From: Saccharopolyspora gloriosae
GTDB taxonomy: Bacteria; Actinomycetota; Actinomycetes; Mycobacteriales; Pseudonocardiaceae
Assembly (NCBI RefSeq): GCF_022828475.1
Contig: NZ_CP059557.1
Coordinates: forward strand, 5,875,470-5,939,469
Reading direction: 5' to 3'
Length of the DNA: 64,000 nucleotides
This document shows, piece by piece, positions 33,087-42,221 of the stretch; within the stretch, counting starts at the first letter, position 1; each line of letters starts with the position of its first letter. Made by a program: the position numbers and the translations under genes. The notes beneath the pieces are model-generated. The model saw nothing but the letters and a program-made list of their open reading frames with translations, was not told the origin of the DNA and ran no database searches.

Positions 33087-34490
33087 TCAACCTGCTCGGC
33101 CGTGCTCGCTGGGGAGGCCTCGGGTGTTGGCGGCTCTGACGAACTCGGCGCGCGGATCGTGCAGTTCGCCCAGGGCCACGGTCTGGCGGCGCAGTGGCAG
33201 TTCCAACAGCCAGTCACCGAGGATGCGGGCCTTCAAACGCGCCGTCGGCAGCTTCGCCAAGTGGTACACGCGATGCAGCACCCACGCGGGCAGGCCTTTC
33301 AGCTTGATCCCGTAAACCTCGGCGGCTCCCTGGTACAAACCCAGGCCCGCGACGGAGCCGGCGTGGCGGTGCCGGTAGTCGCGAAGTTCGTGGCCGCGCA
33401 GCGAAGCGACGATGTTGTCGGCGAGCACCCTGGCCTGACGCACCGCGTGCTGCGCCGACGGGCTGCACATGGCGTCCTCGTCGTCGCTGGTCAAGTCCGG
33501 AACGGCCGCGCAGTCACCGGCCGCGAACACCTCCTGGGTGCCGCGGACCTGGAGTTTCGGGGTGCATTCGACGCGGCCCTTGGCGTCGCGCGGCAGATCC
33601 GAGTCCTCCAGCATCGGGTGCGGTTTGACCCCTGCGGTCCAGGCGATGGTGTCCGCGTCGAACTCGTCGCCGTCGGAGAGGACGACGTGCCCGTCGGTGA
33701 GCGTCTTGACGGTGGTGTCGGTCTTCACCTCGATGCCGCGCTCCTCCAAGATGCGGCGGGTGTACTCGCCCATAGGTGCGCTGACCTCGGGCATGATGCG
33801 CCCGGTGGCCTCGATCAAGATCCAGCGCATGTCGCCGGTGTCCAGAGTTCGGTAGCTGGGCACGGCCTCGCGGGACATGCTCTCCAGCTCGGCCATCGCC
33901 TCGATGCCCGCGTAGCCGCCGCCGATGAACACGAAGGTGAGCAGGCGCCGCCGCAGCTTCACATCCGAGGTGCTGGCTGCGATGTCCAGCCGGGACAACA
34001 CGTGGTTGCGCAGGTAGATGGCCTCGCCGATGGTCTTGAAACCGACGCCTCGCTCGCTGAGGCCGGGGATCGGCAGCGCCTTCGACACCGAACCGGGCAC
34101 GACCACCAGCACGTCGTAAGTCACGTGCTCCTCGGTGCCGTCGGCGAGCGTCGCGGTGAGTTCACGATTTCCGTAGTCGATGCAGGTGACCTGTGCGGTG
34201 AGGACTTCGCTGCGGCGCAGCGTCTGGCGCAGTGGAACCACGATGTGCCGGGGCTCGATGGAACCGGCGGCCGCCTCCGGCAGGAACGGCTGGTACGTCA
34301 TGTGCGACTGCGGGTCGATCACGGTGATCCGTGCTTCGCCGGGCTCCAGTTGCTTCTGCAGCCGCATGGCGACCGTGAGGCCGACGTGGCCGCCACCGAC
34401 GATGACGATCCTCGGTTTACGGCCGCCCGGGCCGGGGGTCGAGCCGGTGGACTGCTGTTCGGGGGTCTGCTGGTCCGTTTCACTGGCCAT
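33087..34490 (-). CDS. ndh: Type II NADH dehydrogenase (NAD(P)/FAD oxidoreductase)
   Basis: A 467-residue flavoprotein. The FAD-binding GGGHVGLTVAMRL lies near residues 32-44, and the NADH-binding Rossmann motif FIGGGYAGIEAMAELESM near 185-202. The FAD-contact motif EVFAAGDCAAVP is near 310. The C-terminal amphipathic region (WVLHRVYHLAKLPT) resembles the membrane-attachment segment of NDH-2 enzymes. These enzymes pass electrons from NADH to menaquinone without pumping protons. It is the third gene of a whiB-DUF6158-ndh cluster, overlapping the DUF6158 gene by 11 bases. Confidence 0.9.
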   Translation of the reverse strand: MASETDQQTPEQQSTGSTPGPGGRKPRIVIVGGGHVGLTVAMRLQKQLEPGEARITVIDPQSHMTYQPFLPEAAAGSIEPRHIVVPLRQTLRRSEVLTAQVTCIDYGNRELTATLADGTEEHVTYDVLVVVPGSVSKALPIPGLSERGVGFKTIGEAIYLRNHVLSRLDIAASTSDVKLRRRLLTFVFIGGGYAGIEAMAELESMSREAVPSYRTLDTGDMRWILIEATGRIMPEVSAPMGEYTRRILEERGIEVKTDTTVKTLTDGHVVLSDGDEFDADTIAWTAGVKPHPMLEDSDLPRDAKGRVECTPKLQVRGTQEVFAAGDCAAVPDLTSDDEDAMCSPSAQHAVRQARVLADNIVASLRGHELRDYRHRHAGSVAGLGLYQGAAEVYGIKLKGLPAWVLHRVYHLAKLPTARLKARILGDWLLELPLRRQTVALGELHDPRAEFVRAANTRGLPSEHGRAG

Positions 34491-34716
34491 GAACCGGGTC
34501 TCCTCTCGCGCCCGCGCGAGTCCGCCGCGGGTCGACCTCGCGGTCCGGATGCCTGCGCAGGTACTCCTGTTCCAATGCGAACGAGCGGGCCGTGTGCTCG
34601 CGCAACGCGTCGTGCGAGCCGTGCAGGAACGTCTCGTTCCGGGTGAGGTGCAGCTGGTGGATCTCCCGCAGCAAGTCTTGCTCGGTGAGGTCGTTGCCGG
34701 GCACGCCGATGCTCAT
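34480..34716 (-). CDS. DUF6158-like small protein
   Basis: A 78-residue helical protein (DLTEQDLLREIHQLHLTRNE, then FLHGSHDALREHTARS), a pattern seen in small actinobacterial DUF6158 proteins. GGAGGG precedes the ATG by 6 bases. Encoded 11 bases after whiB and overlapping the start of ndh, so expressed with both. Function unknown. Confidence 0.7.
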   Translation of the reverse strand: MSIGVPGNDLTEQDLLREIHQLHLTRNETFLHGSHDALREHTARSFALEQEYLRRHPDREVDPRRTRAGARGDPVHGQ

Positions 34717-34727
34717 CGCCACCCTCC

Positions 34728-35027
34728 TCAGGCCGCGGCGCGCTGCTTCGGCACCCGCTTCGCCAGCAGCTCCTGGCGCTCCCGCTCGCTGAGTCCGCCC
34801 CACACGCCGTAGGGCTCCTGCACGGCCAACGCGTGCTCTCGGCAGGATCGCATCACCGGGCAGGAGTGGCAGATCCGTTTGGCCTGCTCCTCGCGATTGC
34901 TGCGGGCGCTGCCGCGTTCGTTCTCCGGGTGGAAGAACGTGCTCGTGCTCAAGTCCCGGCAAGCAGCCTGCAACTGCCACTCCCAGGTCTCCGCCACCGG
35001 TTTGGGCAGCCGCATAGTCGCCGTCAT
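34728..35027 (-). CDS. whiB3: WhiB-family iron-sulfur regulator, WhiB3/WhiD-like
   Basis: A 99-residue Wbl protein. Four Cys (one in QAACRDL near residue 24; three in ICHSCPVMRSC near 53-63) bind a 4Fe-4S cluster, and YGVWGGLSERER forms the sigma-factor-contact turn. The segments WEWQLQAACRDL and FFHPENERG match the WhiB3/WhiD branch better than other Wbl types. Wbl proteins act with the principal sigma factor and respond to redox or nitric oxide. I start at the ATG at 35027; 35039 (GTG) is possible. Operon with DUF6158 and ndh links it to respiratory redox state. Confidence 0.9.
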   Translation of the reverse strand: MTATMRLPKPVAETWEWQLQAACRDLSTSTFFHPENERGSARSNREEQAKRICHSCPVMRSCREHALAVQEPYGVWGGLSERERQELLAKRVPKQRAAA

Positions 35028-35121
35028 CGTGATCACCACCTCGCCACGGGCTCGGGCACTGCGGTTGTCAGCACCAACGACGACATACCCGGTTAGGGGA
35101 CGTCGGACACCTGCGTCAGCT

Positions 35122-35232
35122 GGGGGTTTTGGAATCTTGTCCGGCTTGGCGTGTCGGCGGGGGTTTTGGAATCTTGCCCGGCTTGGCGTGTCGGCGGGGG
35201 TTTAGAACCTTCCCCGGCTTGGCGTGTGGTTG
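35122..35232. repeat. Three tandem 37-bp repeats upstream of whiB
   Basis: Units begin at 35122, 35159 and 35196. The first two differ at one base; the third has diverged. Each starts with GGGGGTTT and contains CCGGCTTGGCGTGT. They lie about 100 bases upstream of whiB and could be regulatory or a minisatellite. Confidence 0.85.
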
Positions 35233-35293
35233 CTGTGGTGCGTGGAAGGTCGGCTTTAAGGATTGCTTCCACGGCTCTTGTTGCTGAGGCGTA

Positions 35294-35407
35294 CGGGTAG
35301 TGGAACCTCAGCGGTCTTCTCGCTGCGGGATCTTTTTCCCTAGTGGCTCCGCCACGAGGGAAAAACCCGTCCTCGCGAGAAGACAGCCGAGAACCCGTCG
35401 GTGGTCA
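35294..35407. repeat. 114-bp nested hairpin element, copy A
   Basis: Outer arms 35307-35322 and 35376-35391 (14 of 16 paired); inner arms 35333-35347 and 35351-35365 (14 of 15 paired). The same element lies in reverse orientation at 61004-61117 with compensating changes in the outer stem. It fills most of the gap between whiB and the acetyltransferase gene. Confidence 0.88.
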
Positions 35408-35535
35408 CCCTGCTTACGTGGGCTATGCGCTGACGCGCATACAGGCACGGCCTCCGGCCGCAAGGCAGGCTTGCTTCGCTGCGACCTTCGCGGGCTTCGC
35501 CGCGTAGAGGTGCCGGTGCGGGTCGGGTGTTCTCG

Positions 35536-36360
35536 TCAGTCGAGGAGTTCGTCGACTCGTCTGGCGTAGGCGGTGACGGGGTACACGGGTTCGAAGCCGC
35601 AGGTTTCGGTGAAGCGTTCCGCTGCTCCGCCCTCGTCGCCGTAGGCCGCGACCAGGCGGGCGCCTCGGGCGTAGAGGTCGTCCACGACGTCTGCGACCAG
35701 GGACGATCCTGCTCCGCGGCGTCTGCGGCCGGGGCGGACGATGGCGTGTTCGACTAGGGCGACGCCGTGTTCGACGAAGCCTTGGGCGAAGCCCGCGAGC
35801 CGATCGGCCTCCGGGTCGTCGAGCACTCGCAGCACGCAGCGCGGGTCGTCGCCCCGGTGCGCCAAGGTCCGGACCAGGCGTCGTTCGCCGGAGTCGGACA
35901 GGCCCGCGTCGTCCCCGATGAGTTCGGCGATGCCGCGCAGGTCGTCGTCGGTGGCCGGCCGCACGGGCTGGGTGGCCGTCTTGCGGGCGCGGTGCAGCAG
36001 CGCCATGTTCTCCTCCACCGCGCGCCAGCCGGAGTCGTCGGCGATGCCTTCGATCTCCCCGACGGTGGTGGGCGAGGCGTACACGACGGCTTCGGAGCGT
36101 CCCGCGTCGGCGAAGGACTGCTCCAGCGTGAGCAACGTGGTGGCCACTTCGGCCAGCGTTCCCCACAGGCCGCAGGCGTGGTTCGCGGCGGGCAACGGGT
36201 TGTCCTGGTTGAGCACCAGGGTGGCCGCGCCGACCCGGCCGATGCGGCCGTACCGGACGGCGCCGGAGGCGAGGCGGGCGTTTTCGACCAGCCCTGCGAG
36301 TTCCCGCGCTTGGCGCGGGTGCAGCAGGGCGTCGTCGTCAGGATCGTGCAGCGGGTCCAC
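35536..36360 (-). CDS. GNAT-family N-acetyltransferase
   Basis: About 274 residues from a GTG at 36360; a TTG at 36387 is in frame and the start is uncertain. A variable N-terminal domain (AATLVLNQDNPLPAANHACG) precedes a C-terminal GNAT core with acetyl-CoA motif IVRPGRRRRGAGSSLVADVV near residues 210-230. Substrate unknown. Monocistronic and divergent from the helicase gene. Confidence 0.82.
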   Translation of the reverse strand: MDPLHDPDDDALLHPRQARELAGLVENARLASGAVRYGRIGRVGAATLVLNQDNPLPAANHACGLWGTLAEVATTLLTLEQSFADAGRSEAVVYASPTTVGEIEGIADDSGWRAVEENMALLHRARKTATQPVRPATDDDLRGIAELIGDDAGLSDSGERRLVRTLAHRGDDPRCVLRVLDDPEADRLAGFAQGFVEHGVALVEHAIVRPGRRRRGAGSSLVADVVDDLYARGARLVAAYGDEGGAAERFTETCGFEPVYPVTAYARRVDELLD

Positions 36361-36457
36361 ACGTCCATTGTGGAGGTCTCCGGCCAAGTTTCGTATCCGC
36401 CTGCGACATTAAGGTGATCCCAGTTCGCAACTCTCGAAATCGCGCCAGAAGACCGTA

Positions 36458-38470
36458 ATGTCGCTAGAGCACCTGCGTGCGAACTCGGGAGTCGCCGTGA
36501 CAGGGACATACGATCACCACCGCGAGCGGCTGCGGCGCCAAGCCGACGAACAGCTCCGCGCACGCCCCCCGTTGCCGACCTGGCAGAAGCGGGTCGTGGA
36601 GCGGTTCGCGGTGGAGCGCGGCACCGGTTGGTACACGTTGTTGAACCAGTTCGCCCCGCACACCCCGGACAACCGGCCGGACGTGGTGCTCATCGGCCCG
36701 GGCGGAGTGCTGGTGGTGCTGCTGTGCGATCACGAGCCGCACGCGGAGGCGACGCGCGCGGCGTTCGTGTGGACCGCGGAACTGCTGGCGGGACTGGCCA
36801 CGCCGCACGGGCTGCTCACGGAGGCCGCGTTGCGCACCGTCGCGGTGTTCCCGGAAGGCCGGCGCGGCACCGCGGGCGACGGTGAGCACCTGGTGGTGAC
36901 CGAGTCGGAACTGGACCGGGTGCTCGTGCGCGACGAGCCGCTGCTGGACGCGGCGGACGCGCTGGCCGCCGCCCGCCACCTGGACAACCGCACGTTCGAC
37001 CTGACTCCGATCGCGTGGAATCCGTACCGGATTCCGCAGCCGAGGGGCGCGGGCGAAGTGGGTTCCTCGGACCGTTCCTCCGGCCTGTTCGAGGTCCGGC
37101 GGTTGCGGGAGGAGCGGGCCGAGCATCCGCCGCAGGACTCCGCGTTGGACTGGCGGCTGTTCCTCGACGACCCCCAGCTCGGCGCGGTGCGCAGGCAATA
37201 CGGCGGTCCCGCGCTGATCTCGGGGCCTGCGGGCACCGGGAAGTCGACGCTCGCGCTGCACCGGCTGGCGTACTTGGCGCGGCGCAGCCCGGGCAAGCTG
37301 CTGTTCACCACACACCTGAACACGCTGCCGGAGCTCGCGCGGGAGCAGTTCCGGGCGTTGGCGCCGCAGGTGGCGCACCGGGTGGAGTTCCGGAACCTGC
37401 ATTCGTGGGCGGCCGACCTGCTCGCCGAACGCGGCCGGGACGCGGTGGTGGACGAACCGCGGGTGGACGCGGCGTTCGCGGACGTGTGGGAACGCTCCGG
37501 GCGTCGGGGACCGCTGGCGGGCGCTCGCCCATCGCGGCACTACTGGAAGGACGAGATCGACCGGGTGATCAAAGGCCGTGGCCTGGGCACCTTGGAGTCG
37601 TACAAGTCCGCGCCGCGGCGCGGTCGCGGTGGACAGCTCAGCCCCGCTTTCCGGGCGCACGTCTGGGAGTTCTACTGCGAATACGAGCGGGAACTGTGCG
37701 AACGCGGCATCTACGACCGCAACGATGTGCTGATCCGCGCGTGGGACGAGCTCGGGCGGAAACCGTTGGGCCGCGGCTATTCGGTGGTGGCGGTCGACGA
37801 GGTGCAGGACCTGACGCTGGTCGGTTTGCGGCTCGTGCACGCCGTCAGCGGCGAAGGACCGAACCGGTTGTTGCTGATCGGCGACGGTCAGCAGCAGGTG
37901 TTCGCCGGTGGCTGGCGGCTGTCCGAAGCCGGGATCTCGTTGCGCGGCCGCAGCGAGGTGCTGCGCCGCAACTACCGCAACCGGGGCGCGATCGTCGAGG
38001 CCGCCGGTGAGCTGGACGCGGTGAACCGGTTCGACGACATCGACGGCGGGGCGCCGGCGACGCTGCGGTCGGCGCTGCCGGTGCTCAGTGGCGGGAAAGT
38101 GGTGCGGTGGAACGGAGCCGCGCAGCAGGACGCGGTGCTCACGGCACTGCGCGAGCTCGGCGCGGAAACCGGTTCCGCCGTGCTCACCCGCACCCGTTCC
38201 GCCGCTGAGGAGTGGGTGGAAGTGCTGCGCCGCAACGGTTTCCCCGCCGATCGGATCGCTCCCTGGTCGGCGGATCCGGAGCCGGTGCGGGTGGGGACGT
38301 TGGCGGAGGCGAAGGGCTTCGAGTTCCGCGCGGTGTTCCTGCCCGACGAGCACCGGCCCATCGGTTTCCACCGCGACGAACTCGAAGCACTGCAACGGCA
38401 ACTCCTGGTCGCGACCACCCGAGCCCGCGACTACCTGTGGATCGGAGCGCTGGAGGAAGCCGACGAGTGA
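36458..38470 (+). CDS. UvrD/Rep-like superfamily 1 helicase with NERD-like N-terminal region
   Basis: A 670-residue protein. Residues 25-180 resemble a nuclease-related domain (WYTLLNQFAP, DVVLIGPGGVLVV). The helicase core has Walker A SGPAGTGKSTLAL near 254-266, motif II AVDEVQDLT near 447-455, motif III LLLIGDGQQQVF, motif IV LRRNYRNR, and motif VI LLVATTRARDYLW. The ATG at 36458 is listed; a GTG at 36497 with GGGAG five bases upstream may be the real start. Probably a DNA repair or stress helicase; no partner gene adjoins. Confidence 0.85.
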   Translation: MSLEHLRANSGVAVTGTYDHHRERLRRQADEQLRARPPLPTWQKRVVERFAVERGTGWYTLLNQFAPHTPDNRPDVVLIGPGGVLVVLLCDHEPHAEATRAAFVWTAELLAGLATPHGLLTEAALRTVAVFPEGRRGTAGDGEHLVVTESELDRVLVRDEPLLDAADALAAARHLDNRTFDLTPIAWNPYRIPQPRGAGEVGSSDRSSGLFEVRRLREERAEHPPQDSALDWRLFLDDPQLGAVRRQYGGPALISGPAGTGKSTLALHRLAYLARRSPGKLLFTTHLNTLPELAREQFRALAPQVAHRVEFRNLHSWAADLLAERGRDAVVDEPRVDAAFADVWERSGRRGPLAGARPSRHYWKDEIDRVIKGRGLGTLESYKSAPRRGRGGQLSPAFRAHVWEFYCEYERELCERGIYDRNDVLIRAWDELGRKPLGRGYSVVAVDEVQDLTLVGLRLVHAVSGEGPNRLLLIGDGQQQVFAGGWRLSEAGISLRGRSEVLRRNYRNRGAIVEAAGELDAVNRFDDIDGGAPATLRSALPVLSGGKVVRWNGAAQQDAVLTALRELGAETGSAVLTRTRSAAEEWVEVLRRNGFPADRIAPWSADPEPVRVGTLAEAKGFEFRAVFLPDEHRPIGFHRDELEALQRQLLVATTRARDYLWIGALEEADE

Positions 38471-38514
38471 CGTTCACACCTGCTCAGGTGACTGTCTCCT
38501 TCGCCCGGTCGGAC

Positions 38515-38553
38515 GGGCCGTTCACCCGGCGGCGCCGATCAGGTGAATGGCCC
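38515..38553. terminator. Hairpin between convergent helicase and LuxR genes
   Basis: GGGCCGTTCACC (38515-38526) and GGTGAATGGCCC (38542-38553) pair at 11 of 12 positions around a 15-base loop, midway between two convergent genes. Likely a bidirectional terminator. Confidence 0.55.
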
Positions 38554-38583
38554 TTGACCGGCGTGATCAGGCGAAAGGGGCGT

Positions 38584-41211
38584 TCACTCCGGTGGAACCG
38601 TTGCGGCGGGCTCGAGCAGGTCGCGCAGTTGGTTCCGGTTGCTGACACCGAGTTTCGGGAACGAGCGGTACAGGTGCGAGCCCACGGTGCGCGGTGACAG
38701 GAAGAGCCGATCCCCGATCTCCCGGTTGGTGAGTCCGCGCGCGGCCAGCCGGACGATCTCCTGCTGCTGCGGGCTGAGTTCGTCGAGCACGTCGGGTGCG
38801 GCGGTGCCGGGGTCCGCGCCGCCGGAGGCCCGCAGTTCCGCCTCGGCCCTGGCGGTCCACGGAGCCGCACCGAGCCTGCGGAACGTCTCCAGCGCCGCCT
38901 CCAGCGGGGCGCGGGACTCGGCGATGCGGCGTGCGCGACGCAACCATTCGGCCTGGTGCAGCAGGGTTCGTGCGCGTTCGAACGGCCACTGCTCGGTGCG
39001 GGGGTCGGCCAGCGCGGCGGCGAACAGCGGTTCCGGGTCGGCGGCCAGCATCGCGCGGGCGTGGTCGAGCAGCGCCCGCAGCCGCACCGACGCGCCGTCG
39101 TCGAGTCGGTGCGCGGCGGCCCGCACGATGCGCTCGGCGTCGTGCGGTGTTCCCAGGCGTGCCGCGGCGGCGGCCAGTTCCGGCAGCGCCACCGCGGACT
39201 GGTGGTAGTGCTCGAATTCCCCGTCGGCGGTGAACATCCGGCGGAACTGCGCGTAGGCGGTCGCGTGATCACCCGCCCCGGCGGCGACCATGCCCAGCAC
39301 GTACCTGGCCCGGACCGCCACCATCCGGCTCGCCGCCGGGTCCACCATGGACAGTGCTTCGGTGGCGAGTTCCGCGGCTCGCGCGGATTCCCCTCGTAGC
39401 GCCAGGACGGCGCCGTCCATCGTCTTGGATCCGGCCATGACGTGCGGGAGTTCGGCGCGGGCACCGTTGTTCAGCGAGTCTCCCGCGATGGCCCGGACCT
39501 GCGTCCAGGCACCGGATTCGAACAGCGCCCAGCCTTGGGCGCAGCCGAGCCCTTCCGGCAGCGGTCCCCGCACCCGCCAGCGCTCGAATGCTTGCTCGAA
39601 CAGGCGAACCGCGAGCGGCGTCTCGTCCAGCAGCCAGGCGATCGTCGCCACCGCGACGCTGTGTCCCGGGCCGGACTCCGCGGAACTCAGCGCGGGAAGC
39701 AGCGGCAGCACTTCCGCCCTGCTGCCCACCGGGTCCGCGACGGCCGACACCCATGCCCTGGTCACCGGGTTCTGTTCGCCGGGGATCTCCGGCAGCGCCG
39801 CGAGCACCGCATCGCGCCTGCCCGGTTCGGCCGAGTAGTAGGCGACGACGGCGGCGGTGGCCAGCACGTCCAGCGCGGTGCCCGGATCGCGCCGCGCCAG
39901 CGCGGTCGCGGTGCGGAACAACTGCGTGAACGCCGCCGCGTGCCGGGTGGTGACGGTGAGCGCCTGCCCCGTCCGCAGCGCGGCGATCGCGAGCAGCTCC
40001 GGATCGTCGGTGAGGCCCACGACCCGCGCGGCCAGGTCCTCCACCCACCCGGCCTGGGCGGTGAACAACGCGGAGTTCGCCGCGAGCACGAGTCGCCGGG
40101 CGCGTTCGGCGCGGTCCGGGCTCAGCTCGGCGGCGCGCTCCAGCGTGGTCGCGGCGGCCGCGTAGCCACCACGCCGGCGGGCGCGTTCGGCGGTGGCTTC
40201 CAGTGCCGCGGCGACGTCCTCGTCCGGTTCGCCCGCGGCGGCCGCCAGGTGCCAGGCGTGCCGATCCGGTTCCTCCGTCGCAGCGGCCAGCCGGAGGTGC
40301 GCCCGGCGGCGCTGCTCGAACGGGGCCGAGTGGTACAGCGCGGACCGCACCAGCGGATGCCGGAACCGGAACCGGGAGCCCGTCCAGCGCACCAGCCCGG
40401 CTCGTTCGGCGGCCTCCCAGCCCGCGCCGGGCGGGCGCACCGGGTCGGCGGTGTCGGCGGCGGCGAGCACCAGCAGCAATTCGCGGCTGTGCTCCGGCAG
40501 TTCCTGCGCCCGCGCCGCGAAGATCTTCTCCAGCCGTTCGGTGGTGGCCGACGGTCCCGGACCGGATTCCTCCGGCACGGCGGCGAGTTCGGTCAGCGCC
40601 AGCGGATTCCCCCCGGCCTCCGCCAGCACCCGCAACCGCCGCGCACCGGTCGGCGGCTGCGGCCGCGCGTCGAGCACCCGGTTCGCGTCGAGGTCGCCGA
40701 GCGGCTCCAGGCGCAGCGTCGGCAGCCGGTCCATTCCGGGCAGCGGCTGGTCTTCACGGGCACCGATGAGCAGGCTCAGCGGCTCGGCGTCGATCCGGCG
40801 GGCCAGGAAGGCGAGCACGTCCAGGCTGGCGCGGTCCAGCCATTGCGCGTCGTCGACGATCAGCAGTCCACCGGTGTCGGACAGCAGGCTCAGCACGGCC
40901 AGTCCCAGCCGCATCACGTCCGGTTCGACCGGGTCCTCGTCCACGCCGAACGCGGCGAACAGCCGCGCCGCCTCCGGCCGCCCTTCGGCCCGGCGCAGCA
41001 CGGGCGCGAGCAGCTGGTGCAGTCCGGCGAAGGCCAGATTCGTCTCGGTCTCGCTGCCGGTGGCGCGCAGCGCGTCCGGCTCGGCCGCCGCGTCGAGCAG
41101 CGTGGTCTTGCCCATCCCCGGATCGCCGGTGACGATCAGCACCTGCCCGGTCTCGCGGGCCGCCCGCCGCACCTGCGCGAGCTCCGCGTCCCGGCCGATG
41201 ATCTCCTGCAC
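38584..41211 (-). CDS. LAL-type LuxR-family regulator with AAA ATPase domain
   Basis: An 875-residue regulator. The AAA domain has Walker A GDPGMGKTTLL (about 29-39), Walker B LLIVDDAQWLDRASL near 115-130 and a helical sensor region. A long TPR-like middle (about 330-790) is followed by a C-terminal LuxR HTH, LSPQQQEIVRLAARGLTNRE then RTVGSHLYRSF. LAL/MalT-like regulators are ATP-dependent activators, often of catabolic or secondary-metabolite genes. It diverges from the hydrolase/esterase pair by 95 bases and may activate it. Confidence 0.92.
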   Translation of the reverse strand: MQEIIGRDAELAQVRRAARETGQVLIVTGDPGMGKTTLLDAAAEPDALRATGSETETNLAFAGLHQLLAPVLRRAEGRPEAARLFAAFGVDEDPVEPDVMRLGLAVLSLLSDTGGLLIVDDAQWLDRASLDVLAFLARRIDAEPLSLLIGAREDQPLPGMDRLPTLRLEPLGDLDANRVLDARPQPPTGARRLRVLAEAGGNPLALTELAAVPEESGPGPSATTERLEKIFAARAQELPEHSRELLLVLAAADTADPVRPPGAGWEAAERAGLVRWTGSRFRFRHPLVRSALYHSAPFEQRRRAHLRLAAATEEPDRHAWHLAAAAGEPDEDVAAALEATAERARRRGGYAAAATTLERAAELSPDRAERARRLVLAANSALFTAQAGWVEDLAARVVGLTDDPELLAIAALRTGQALTVTTRHAAAFTQLFRTATALARRDPGTALDVLATAAVVAYYSAEPGRRDAVLAALPEIPGEQNPVTRAWVSAVADPVGSRAEVLPLLPALSSAESGPGHSVAVATIAWLLDETPLAVRLFEQAFERWRVRGPLPEGLGCAQGWALFESGAWTQVRAIAGDSLNNGARAELPHVMAGSKTMDGAVLALRGESARAAELATEALSMVDPAASRMVAVRARYVLGMVAAGAGDHATAYAQFRRMFTADGEFEHYHQSAVALPELAAAAARLGTPHDAERIVRAAAHRLDDGASVRLRALLDHARAMLAADPEPLFAAALADPRTEQWPFERARTLLHQAEWLRRARRIAESRAPLEAALETFRRLGAAPWTARAEAELRASGGADPGTAAPDVLDELSPQQQEIVRLAARGLTNREIGDRLFLSPRTVGSHLYRSFPKLGVSNRNQLRDLLEPAATVPPE

Positions 41212-41306
41212 AGCAGCCTCCCGTCCGCCGACTGTAGCCCTCCCGGCGCAGGTGCAGTCACGTGACGGATACCCCGCGACCTGGTGCGCGGTGCATATTT
41301 CGGGGC

Positions 41307-42221
41307 ATGCAGAGCATCACGCTGGGAGACGTCGAAGTCACGCGAGTGCTGGAGTTCCACGGGCGCGCGATGGGCATGGACGAGTTCTTCCCCGACATCC
41401 CCGCCGAGCTGTTCGAGGCCGAGCGGTCCTGGCTGGCCCCGGACTTCTGGTCACCTGCCGACAACGGGTTCATCTCGGCCGTGCAGACCTGGGTGTTGCG
41501 CAGCGCGGGCCGCACGATCCTCGTCGACACCGGCGTCGGCAACCACAAGGAACGGCCGTACTCGCCGCATTGGCGGCACCTGAACACCGGCTACCTCGGC
41601 AACCTGGCCGCGGCGGGCGTCCGCCCGGAGGACGTCGACATCGTGATCAACACGCACCTGCACGTGGACCACGTGGGGTGGAACACGCGGCTCGTCGACC
41701 GGGACTGGGTGCCGACCTTCCCGAACGCCACCTACCTGCTGCCGCGCCTCGACTTCGACTACTGGAACCCGTTGGGCGAGCACCGGCCGAAGCGCGCGCT
41801 CAGCCACCAGAACGTGTTCGAGGACAGCGTCGCGCCCGTGCACGAGGCGGGGCTCGCCGAGCTGTGGGAGGGCGAGCGGGTCATCGACGAGAACCTGCGG
41901 TTGCTGCCCGCGCCCGGTCACACGCCCGGCTCCTCGGTGCTGCACCTGAGTTCCGGTTCGGACCGCGCCGTGTTCATCGGCGACCTGCTGCACACCCCGC
42001 TGCAAATGCAGGATCCGACGCACAACTGCGATTTCGAGGAGGACCCGGCGACCGCCCGCGCGTCCCGCCGCCGACTGCTCGACTTCGCCGCGGACAACAC
42101 CGCCCTGGTCGTGCCCGCCCACTTCGGCGGTCACGGCGCGGCCGAGGTCGGCCGCTCCGGCGACCGCTTCGAGATCAAGGACTGGGCCGCGTTCGACCGC
42201 CCGGAACGGAGCAACCGATGA
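41307..42221 (+). CDS. Metallo-beta-lactamase-fold hydrolase
   Basis: A 304-residue MBL-fold protein. The metal motif THLHVDHVGWN (His117, His119, Asp121, His122), the third His in PAPGHTPGS near 208, the bridging Asp in FIGDLLH near 229 and the last His in PAHFGGHG complete a dinuclear site. This subgroup contains lactonases and various esterases; the substrate is unknown. The ATG at 41307 is chosen because the upstream extension overlaps the divergent promoter region. Its TGA overlaps the esterase ATG. Confidence 0.9.
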   Translation: MQSITLGDVEVTRVLEFHGRAMGMDEFFPDIPAELFEAERSWLAPDFWSPADNGFISAVQTWVLRSAGRTILVDTGVGNHKERPYSPHWRHLNTGYLGNLAAAGVRPEDVDIVINTHLHVDHVGWNTRLVDRDWVPTFPNATYLLPRLDFDYWNPLGEHRPKRALSHQNVFEDSVAPVHEAGLAELWEGERVIDENLRLLPAPGHTPGSSVLHLSSGSDRAVFIGDLLHTPLQMQDPTHNCDFEEDPATARASRRRLLDFAADNTALVVPAHFGGHGAAEVGRSGDRFEIKDWAAFDRPERSNR

